From Myroides sp. NP-2 (lineage in GTDB: Bacteria > Bacteroidota > Bacteroidia > Flavobacteriales > Flavobacteriaceae): a stretch of DNA of 64,000 bases. Of the stretch, positions 57,996 through 64,000 are shown one piece after another. The notes beneath the pieces are model-generated. The model made no database searches and was not told the origin of the DNA. It saw only the letters and a program-made list of their open reading frames with translations. The translations under genes and the position numbers were made by a program. The first letter of the stretch is position 1, and each line of letters begins with the position of its first letter. The stretch spans positions 124,001 through 188,000 of the forward strand of contig NZ_JACHTD010000006.1 of the NCBI RefSeq assembly GCF_014145665.1, in the 5' to 3' direction.

Positions 57996-58790
57996 ATGAA
58001 TCTTTTCGCCCTTGTCATTCACGCACAGGGAGGAACAAAATTCGAAAAAATAGAAAAAGAAATAGTAGGATCTTCAAAGCTCACGGTTTATTATGCAATA
58101 GAAGCGAATACAGGCAAAAAGGTCAAAACTGGACAAACGGTTCTCCAAATTCTCGGCGCCAAAAGCAAATATGTTGATGTTACCGAAGATCAGTACATTA
58201 CTTACAATAATACCAACGTAGGAAAAATAGCCGATCATCATACTTTTGCAGAATCACTAAAAATCAACAGAAACTACGCGTACAACGGCGTGATTTTCAA
58301 AGATTTTTCTACTTCGACGCTACTAGTTCAAGAATTAGTCGCTCTAACCACTTATCAATACCAAGAGCCCATTCCCAAAATAAATTGGAAAATTGTCAAA
58401 GATACTAAGGAAATACTAGGGCATAGCTGTCAAAAGGCAACGACTACTTTTAGAGGGCGATTGTATACGGCTTGGTTTGCAGAAGATATTCCCATTAGCG
58501 ATGGTCCTCATCTATTTACGGGATTACCAGGTTTGATTCTGGAAATCAGCGATGCTAAAAAAGACTACCGCTTTACTGCTACAGGTATAGAAACTAAAAA
58601 CGAAGAAGTTTATCTCGTTATCAATCCGGCTATCGTCAAGGTAAGTCGAGCGGATTATCAAAAAGCAAATAAAAATTTTCATATAGATCCAGGAGCAGCT
58701 TTACAAGGTAAAGTCTATTCCGAACCGGGAAAGGTCTACCAAACATCAGGGGCAAAATCCTGGCCGTATAACCCGATGGAATTAGAATAA
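57996..58790 (+). CDS. GLPGLI family protein, native start probably lost
   Basis: 264 residues from the ATG at 57996. Contains LFTGLPGLILEI, the signature of the family, and LGHSCQKATTTFRGR upstream of it. Secreted proteins of this family usually accompany TonB receptors. The frame is open upstream to 57969, where IKKTITIIVMNLFALVIHAQ would be a perfect signal peptide, but its first codon is ATA instead of ATG. From 57996 only MNLFALVIHAQ remains, without the basic n-region. Expression and export may be poor. The receptor partner follows at 58830. Confidence 0.85.
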   Translation: MNLFALVIHAQGGTKFEKIEKEIVGSSKLTVYYAIEANTGKKVKTGQTVLQILGAKSKYVDVTEDQYITYNNTNVGKIADHHTFAESLKINRNYAYNGVIFKDFSTSTLLVQELVALTTYQYQEPIPKINWKIVKDTKEILGHSCQKATTTFRGRLYTAWFAEDIPISDGPHLFTGLPGLILEISDAKKDYRFTATGIETKNEEVYLVINPAIVKVSRADYQKANKNFHIDPGAALQGKVYSEPGKVYQTSGAKSWPYNPMELE

Positions 58791-58829
58791 CCTATTGTCT
58801 GCGTTTTACATCCTCTTATAAAAAAACTC

Positions 58830-61463
58830 ATGCTGAAGCTATTCAATCTCTTTGCTTTCCTCCTCCTGTTATCCGTACCCCCCCTGACGTATTGTCAAGA
58901 GAGTACGAAGAAAATTACCGTGATAGATGGAGAAACAACACAAGCGTTAGAAGGGGTAATTTGTAAATTATACACTGCTGAAGGCGACCTAATCGACTAT
59001 CTTCTTTCCTCTAAAACAGGAGAAATCTACATCGAACTGGGTGATACACCTGCTTATCTCATTTTTTCCTATTTAGGCTTTGAGAATCAAACTGTACAGT
59101 ATCCTAATTTGTTAGCCCTAAAAGAGATCAGACTAACAGCCAAGCCCATTGAAATGGATGAAATAGTCATAAAAACACAAGCCATTACACAAGTAGGCGA
59201 TACAATAAACTACAGTATTACTCCTTTTAAATCAAAAGAGGATCGCTACTTAAAAGATGTCCTTGCTAAACTTCCTGGTCTTACAATTAATGCAAACGGA
59301 GGAATTAGCTATCAAGGAAAAACAATCAATCGTTTTTATATGGAGGGCTTAGATTTACTAGGAAATCAATACACTATCGCCACAACTAATTTACCTATAG
59401 ACGCGGTACAATCGATACAGCTTATTGAAAACAACCAACATATAAAGGCGTTAAAAGATATTGAATTCAGCGATAAAGCGGCAATCAACATCAAATTTAA
59501 AGCGGATTACAAGCAAAAACCCTTTGGCGAACTACAAGCGGCTATCGGAGGAACCCCCTTTTTAGTTCAATCGAAAGCATTCGCCACAGCCATTAACAAG
59601 AACAATCAAACTTTAGCGACAATTAAAACAGATCAAACAGGGATAGCTATCGAAAGAGAGACTAGGGAACAACTCGATTATAACGATCTTTTCTCTTTTG
59701 AACCTCCTCCACCTTTATATCTCAATAAGGCGACTATTCAACAGATACCAATGGATGAAAAGCGCTATGCATTCAACAAATCGTATTTGGCTACATTAAA
59801 TCACTTGAAAAAACTGTCAAAAGATGCTAGCATACGGTTTAAACTTGACGCAACCAACAATCACCAAAAACAAGCTAGTTATTATGTTTCTGACTACGAT
59901 TTAATGGATGGTCAACTCCTATCTCTAAAAGAGGAACGCCATTTAGCTATCAAGACTACTCGCATTGGCGCATCAACGACATATGAAAAAAACAGTGAAT
60001 CAACCTATGTGAAAAATGAAATAAAAGCTAGTGTAAATTGGGATACTAGTCGAGAGTATTTACGTTCAAACGACGCTGCATTTCACAACAAAACCCGTCA
60101 AACTAGCGCAATAGTACAGCATCGATTTTCATATATTTTCGGCAAAAAAGACCACAACTATACTGTAGATGCTTTTATAAAATTTATCAATCAACCCGAA
60201 CACATTTACTTAGCGTCTACTAGGAATCCTAGCGAGCAGGCTTTTGACAATCAAAAAATAGTTAACAATCACCTTCTTTTCAAAGCACAAATCGCTAAGA
60301 TAGTTCCCTTATATGCAAACCCATTGACATTAAAACTAGCCTTTTACTACAATAATGACGAATTAAAAACGCAGCTAAACTTACAGCATATCCCTGATTC
60401 TATTCATCCGTATCAATCCCTTTTTCACGCGAATACGCAATTAAAACAGTATACTGCTGCATTTACTGCCCACTACACCTATTACTATAAAAAAGGTAGT
60501 ATGAGCCTTGTTTTTCCCTTTATTTACCAGCAACATACCGCAGCACAACGCAACATGTGGGTAAATCGAAATAGTGGGAATTTTCTCTTTACTCCTTCTT
60601 TGATGTTAACGTATAACATCAATCAAATGTGGAAATTAAATGCAACAATAAACTATAGTGAATCACTCAGTCAACTAGATCAATATTTCCAAGGTATGAT
60701 TAAAACTACCTATAGAAATTTTAATTTATACACTGATTTGCCCTCGCGAAATAAACTGATGCATTATCGTATCGATTTTGAACATCACAATTTAGTGCAT
60801 GCTTTGTTTTTCACTTGTTCGGTGAGCTACCAACCTTCAAGGTCAAATAGTTTAGAGGTCGTTGATTACCGTACAGACTATACACTTACCTCTAGAAAGA
60901 AAAAACAAGTAAAGTCAGGTCAATTTTCTATACAAGGGAGAATCTCGAAATTAGCAACTGCCCTAAAAACAACATTTGCCTTACATTCTTCCTTTGATTA
61001 TGGAAAAAACAATATTGGACAACAAGAAATTGTGTTTGCTAACTACAGCAATAAATGGGGACTAGGCTTTGAAGTGTATAATAAAATGTTTGATTGGCTC
61101 TCAATTCAGTATCTAGCAAGCGATACTACACTTTGGGAAAGCAATGTATACCGAACAACAGCTAAACTTCACAATATCACGCAACAGATTAGTGTAGCAC
61201 TAGTTGCTATACCTTATTTACAGATTAAAATAAACGGAGAGCACAACTATAACGTTATAGACGATAGCAAAAGTTATCAAAACTTTTTTATTGATATGAG
61301 TGCTTCGTACACATTTAATCGAACAGAATTCACTCTAGTTGCACAAAATTTAGTAAACAATAAAGAATATTCCTTTACAAGCTATCAAGGACTAAACAGC
61401 AGCCTCTTGCGAATCCCTATAAGAGGAAGAAGTATCCTAATAGGGGCTACAGTTCGTTTCTAG
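58830..61463 (+). CDS. Outer-membrane beta-barrel receptor paired with the GLPGLI protein
   Basis: 877 residues. Signal peptide to TYCQE, regulatory-like domain (TVIDGETTQALEGVI), plug with DVLAKLPGLTINANGGISYQ and NRFYMEGLDLLGNQY, then a long barrel ending with ILIGATVRF. This is the same class as the gene at 1-1448. The order GLPGLI then receptor is common in Flavobacteria. Substrate unknown. Its end overlaps the convergent integrase remnant by 17 bases. Confidence 0.88.
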   Translation: MLKLFNLFAFLLLLSVPPLTYCQESTKKITVIDGETTQALEGVICKLYTAEGDLIDYLLSSKTGEIYIELGDTPAYLIFSYLGFENQTVQYPNLLALKEIRLTAKPIEMDEIVIKTQAITQVGDTINYSITPFKSKEDRYLKDVLAKLPGLTINANGGISYQGKTINRFYMEGLDLLGNQYTIATTNLPIDAVQSIQLIENNQHIKALKDIEFSDKAAINIKFKADYKQKPFGELQAAIGGTPFLVQSKAFATAINKNNQTLATIKTDQTGIAIERETREQLDYNDLFSFEPPPPLYLNKATIQQIPMDEKRYAFNKSYLATLNHLKKLSKDASIRFKLDATNNHQKQASYYVSDYDLMDGQLLSLKEERHLAIKTTRIGASTTYEKNSESTYVKNEIKASVNWDTSREYLRSNDAAFHNKTRQTSAIVQHRFSYIFGKKDHNYTVDAFIKFINQPEHIYLASTRNPSEQAFDNQKIVNNHLLFKAQIAKIVPLYANPLTLKLAFYYNNDELKTQLNLQHIPDSIHPYQSLFHANTQLKQYTAAFTAHYTYYYKKGSMSLVFPFIYQQHTAAQRNMWVNRNSGNFLFTPSLMLTYNINQMWKLNATINYSESLSQLDQYFQGMIKTTYRNFNLYTDLPSRNKLMHYRIDFEHHNLVHALFFTCSVSYQPSRSNSLEVVDYRTDYTLTSRKKKQVKSGQFSIQGRISKLATALKTTFALHSSFDYGKNNIGQQEIVFANYSNKWGLGFEVYNKMFDWLSIQYLASDTTLWESNVYRTTAKLHNITQQISVALVAIPYLQIKINGEHNYNVIDDSKSYQNFFIDMSASYTFNRTEFTLVAQNLVNNKEYSFTSYQGLNSSLLRIPIRGRSILIGATVRF

Positions 61464-61695
61464 TATATGGCTCGACTTTATCAAAATCCTTTATCGGTAC
61501 AAAAATAGTAAGAGGAATTCGCTTAATCACTCTATCTAAGATTAATTGAATATAGAGCGCATTGGTTCCATCTGCACGAGTATAATCTTTTTTAATAAAG
61601 ATTTTGAACGAGATTTTGTTCAATTGTTTACCAATAGATTTTTGTGGTAAATAATTTGGTAAACAATATGGGTTTTTTGAGATTTTGTCTGACAT
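61447..61695 (-). pseudogene. N-terminal remnant of a tyrosine integrase
   Basis: 82 residues: KISFKIFIKKDYTRADGTNA then LYIQLILDRVIKRIPLTIFV, the Arm DNA-binding domain that opens Bacteroidota tyrosine recombinases. The core and catalytic domains are missing; the frame stops soon after PIKDFD. It sits 106 bases from tRNA-Arg with an inverted repeat between, as if an integrated element had been lost. Confidence 0.75.
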
Positions 61696-61737
61696 GATTT
61701 TTTTTAAAAGGGAATCATAAATCCCTTACCAATAGGG

Positions 61738-61791
61738 GGTTTACAGTGTTTTCTGTTTTTTTTGTATAAATCACTTAAAACACTGTAAACC
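61738..61791. repeat. 15-bp perfect inverted repeat beside tRNA-Arg
   Basis: GGTTTACAGTGTTTT and AAAACACTGTAAACC with a 24-base spacer, 9 bases past the tRNA 3' end. Either a tRNA terminator or a leftover attachment/recombinase site. Confidence 0.75.
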
Positions 61792-61800
61792 GGCTATTTG

Positions 61801-61874
61801 CGTCCGCGGAAGGGCTCGAACCCTCAACCCTCAGAGCCGAAATCTGATATTCTATCCAATTGAACTACGCGGAC
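61801..61874 (-). tRNA. tRNA-Arg (TCG)
   Basis: Acceptor GTCCGCG/CGCGGAC with discriminator G, anticodon stem TCAGA/TCTGA, loop TTTCGGC with anticodon TCG, T arm GAGGG-TTCGAGC-CCTTC. CCA is not encoded. 74 bases. Confidence 0.93.
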
Positions 61875-61886
61875 CAACCAAAAAAT

Positions 61887-62339
61887 TTATTTTGTCAATA
61901 GGTTTTTTACTATTGTTGAAATTGTTTTTCCATCAGCTTTACCTGCTAATTCTTTTGAAGCCATTCCCATTACTTGTCCCATGGCAGCCATTCCGGCATG
62001 ATTTCCATCGGCGATAATTTTAGCAATAATCGCTTCTACTTCTTCATTAGACAATTGTTCGGGTAAGAATTGTTCAATAACAGCCACTTGTGCTAACTCA
62101 GGTTCAACCAAATCTGCTCTTCCTTGTTCTGAGAAAATGGCCGCGCTGTCTTTGCGTTGTTTGACTAATTTCTGTAAGATCTTAATCTCCTCGTCTTCGC
62201 TGATCTCCTCTTTAGAGCCTGATTGAGTTTGCGCTAATAACAATTCTGCTTTAATAGCTCTTAGGGCCTCCAAAGCGATACTATCTTTTGACTTCATGGC
62301 GCTTTTCATCGCATCCATAATTTTGGCTTGTAAACTCAT
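61887..62339 (-). CDS. GatB/YqeY domain protein
   Basis: 150 residues, full length for YqeY. LEALRAIKAELLLAQTQSG, LVKQRKDSAAIFSEQGR and IEQFLPEQLSNEEVEAIIAK with the final AGMAAMGQVMGMASKELAGK match the family. Its exact role is unclear; related to the tail domain of GatB, which handles misacylated tRNA. It lies upstream of tRNA-Arg on the same strand. Confidence 0.93.
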   Translation of the reverse strand: MSLQAKIMDAMKSAMKSKDSIALEALRAIKAELLLAQTQSGSKEEISEDEEIKILQKLVKQRKDSAAIFSEQGRADLVEPELAQVAVIEQFLPEQLSNEEVEAIIAKIIADGNHAGMAAMGQVMGMASKELAGKADGKTISTIVKNLLTK

Positions 62340-62994
62340 ATCTATTTTTTATTTGGTTTTGCAAAGATATAAAAAAGCCGAGAAAACAAGGCAAATTCCA
62401 ATATTTTTACTTTTATACTCTCCTTTATCTTCTGGTGACCTATAAGAATTCCTATGCGTTCATTAAATGACAGAGCATGCTTCTTCTCTTTCGGTTTTTC
62501 CTTTTGGGTCGGGGTATTCCACTACAATAAAATACCGTTCTTGGTTGCGTATACCCAAGGTGCCTACCGATAAGGCGCAGTAATCACCAATTTCCTCACT
62601 ACCTCATCGGCAGTGTACTGGGGTTTCATTTGTAATGGACTCAACGTTGAACAGGAAATTACTGTGAATAGTACACAAAATAAGGGTTAGATCTGTTCAT
62701 CATCTATGCTTAGATCAAAAAAAATAAACGACAGCATACAGAAAAACCAAAAGTAAAAGAAAAAATACTACACCTAATCCCCCCCCCTTTTGATTAGCTA
62801 TTTCGTGAAAACACTGGATTGACACCAATAAGGCAATGTTCTATTCCTTATACAAGCGTAAACAGCATATCTCTTCGAAAGTAGCTATGGAATAAGAAGC
62901 TTGACATTGTAAGCCAAACAAGTGACCTCTAATGAAAGAGGTCATTTTTTGGCCGTTAAAAATGAAAAAAAAAAAACCTAGTATCTCATTATAA
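62340..62994. other. Spacer holding a decayed gene
   Basis: 655 bases. The part 62490-62640 is a broken copy of the gene at 62995 (listed separately). The rest shows no supported gene; a 70-codon minus-strand frame near 62841-63053 lacks family marks. Confidence 0.6.
62490..62640 (-). pseudogene. Decayed paralogue of the secreted protein at 62995
   Basis: Minus-strand pieces YTADEVVRKLVITAPY and, in another frame, ERYFIVVEYPDPKGKTE match YLADEVIKKLEFTQPY and KEFIVVEYADPNQETE of the intact gene. The middle is deleted, and a stop and a frameshift are present. Confidence 0.75.
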
Positions 62995-63693
62995 TCATAG
63001 AGGATTGAGATCATAACCATCCTGCGTCTTTTCAATAATAACCCAAGCGTCATCTGCGATAACTTTAATTTTGTACGTGATTAAAATATTTCCTCTCAAG
63101 GGTTCCTCCGTTCTAGAGATCAATTCAACTCCTCTACTTTTGTCGGGTCTAAATTCATAAGAAGTCACAGTTACCCAATCACTAGCATCTACCCATTCAC
63201 TTTCTAAATACTGAAGGGTTAATTCTTGGTTGGGTTCTACTAAGGATGGATATTTGAATATCTGTATATCCGTAGCATAATGAACCCGGTAATACGGTTG
63301 TGAGGTGCCGTTGTATTTTAGATTTAGTCCCATACCATCTCCTCGATTAACCATGAATGGCAAGGTGTGGTCCTTCCAGAAATACACTTGATAGAGATAC
63401 CCCCATTCTGTTTCTTGGTTAGGGTCTGCATATTCCACCACAATAAACTCTTTTCCTTCGGTAGCTCCATACCAAGGTGTATCAATATACGCATTCTCGC
63501 TTACACCACTTGTTGCTGTTTTTTCCACAAAAGTAACCGGTGTACGATCGGTAACCGTATACGGTTGAGTAAACTCCAATTTCTTGATTACCTCATCGGC
63601 TAGGTATTTGGCCTTTACGTAAATACTATTGGGCTGGGAAAAACCACCAACTGATACCAATAGGAACAAAATCAATAGTTCTATTTTTTTCAT
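62995..63693 (-). CDS. Secreted protein of unknown function, candidate immunity protein
   Basis: 232 residues with signal peptide MKKIELLILFLLVSVGGFSQ. Mature part rich in beta segments and aromatic residues (DTPWYGATEGKEFIVVEY, WGYLYQVYFWKDHTLPFMV, VISIEK-type end). No family recognised. It begins 2 bases after a JAMM-like/DUF4329-like gene end. A toxin-tip/immunity pair is possible, supported by a decayed duplicate downstream, but it remains an inference. Confidence 0.6.
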   Translation of the reverse strand: MKKIELLILFLLVSVGGFSQPNSIYVKAKYLADEVIKKLEFTQPYTVTDRTPVTFVEKTATSGVSENAYIDTPWYGATEGKEFIVVEYADPNQETEWGYLYQVYFWKDHTLPFMVNRGDGMGLNLKYNGTSQPYYRVHYATDIQIFKYPSLVEPNQELTLQYLESEWVDASDWVTVTSYEFRPDKSRGVELISRTEEPLRGNILITYKIKVIADDAWVIIEKTQDGYDLNPL

Positions 63694-63695
63694 AA

Positions 63696-64000
63696 TTAAT
63701 GCTGATTTGGGTAATAAATAATAAAATTTGAAGGATCATCTATGGAATGACCACCGTATATATAAAAATTTCCATCCCTTCCCTCTGTACCAACATAATC
63801 CAATAAAATCAGGGGTACATTGTTTCGTTTTGCAAAGGCAATATCTGCTGGTGAAAAGCCCACTTTCCTATAATCAGCCTTAGGCAAATAGGTCAAAGGA
63901 GTATGAGTATGAAAGGCTGCAATTGGCAGTGCGGTCAAAGGAATAACGTTAGTCTCATCGGAATGAGACCGAACACTTCCACTACCAAGACTTACAGCCC
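63696..64000 (-). CDS. C-terminal end of a JAMM-like (DUF4329-like) protein, 5' part beyond window
   Basis: The frame is open from the window edge for about 100 codons to the stop at 63696. It shows SHSDETNVIPLTALPIAAFH, THTPLTY, then FSPADIAFAKRNNVPLILLD and YIYGGHS. The FHTHTP...FSPADI arrangement resembles the H-x-H...S-x-x-D metal site seen in DUF4329/JAB-type C-terminal domains of RHS-like toxins. The full gene must start to the right of this window. Confidence 0.6.
   Translation of the reverse strand, partial: AVSLGSGSVRSHSDETNVIPLTALPIAAFHTHTPLTYLPKADYRKVGFSPADIAFAKRNNVPLILLDYVGTEGRDGNFYIYGGHSIDDPSNFIIYYPNQH

Noticed and set aside
57926-58177. Alternative plus-strand frame of 83 codons overlapping the GLPGLI start
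   Set aside because: Other frame of the GLPGLI gene; rich in Asn/Arg/Lys without domain, no homology seen.

Overview
The window looks like a chromosomal segment of a Flavobacteriaceae bacterium (Bacteroidota). The signs are a complete gldK-gldL-gldM-gldN type IX secretion block, a short RpoD-type sigma factor, promoters of the Bacteroidota TTG-N19-TAnnTTTG type, TonB/SusC-like outer-membrane receptors, GLPGLI and HYC_CC_PP family proteins, and AT-rich DNA. A trimethylamine monooxygenase homologue (47438-48823) next to core Flavobacteriaceae genes suggests Myroides or a close relative. The genus is an inference.

Layout. 1-3.8 kb: 5' part of a TonB-type outer-membrane protein, then the ribosome-assembly GTPases der and era. 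3.9-21.4 kb: an accessory region. It opens with a CatB-like acetyltransferase. It then lies between two perfect 143-bp copies of an initiator tRNA-fMet gene with its promoter and terminator (4710-4852 and 21212-21354). Inside are a peroxiredoxin, a headless JAMM-like fragment, an AraC regulator diverging from a three-gene oxidoreductase/hydrolase operon, and an AT-rich minus-strand type VI secretion cargo cluster: vgrG, a metzincin-like protease, candidate immunity lipoproteins, a LysM-headed protein, an endonuclease V homologue and small membrane proteins. The cargo cluster is itself bracketed by a 115-bp, about 94% identical direct repeat made of the 3' end of the NAD(P)H oxidoreductase gene (9546-9660 and 20672-20786). 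A decayed IS3-type orfA follows.

21.4-34.8 kb (minus strand): SseB/TPR protein, secreted protein, ABC-F ATPase, FAD oxidoreductase, gldN-M-L-K, a degenerate ureohydrolase-fold protein and topA. 35.3-40.1 kb (plus strand): miaB, sigma-54 activator, lptE, a TPR protein and secG, closely packed. 40.2-47.3 kb: groES-groEL, P-loop kinase-like gene, rpe, lipB, Pmp3-like peptide, lysS, rpoD. 47.4-54.1 kb: trimethylamine monooxygenase, panE-like reductase, pnp with a structured leader, rpsO, free-methionine sulfoxide reductase.

54.2-64 kb: a candidate copper-related trio (HYC_CC_PP protein, TonB receptor, HMA protein), a GLPGLI protein with an apparently lost ATG paired with a large outer-membrane receptor, an integrase N-terminal remnant and a 15-bp inverted repeat beside tRNA-Arg, a YqeY-like gene, then a secreted-protein gene with a decayed duplicate, downstream of the C-terminal end of a JAMM-like/DUF4329-like protein that runs off the window.

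The most unusual part is the 9.6-20.8 kb type VI cargo module. It has two candidate effectors whose downstream lipoprotein genes overlap them or follow within a few bases, plus scraps of immunity-like genes. That is the pattern expected of an effector/immunity exchange site.
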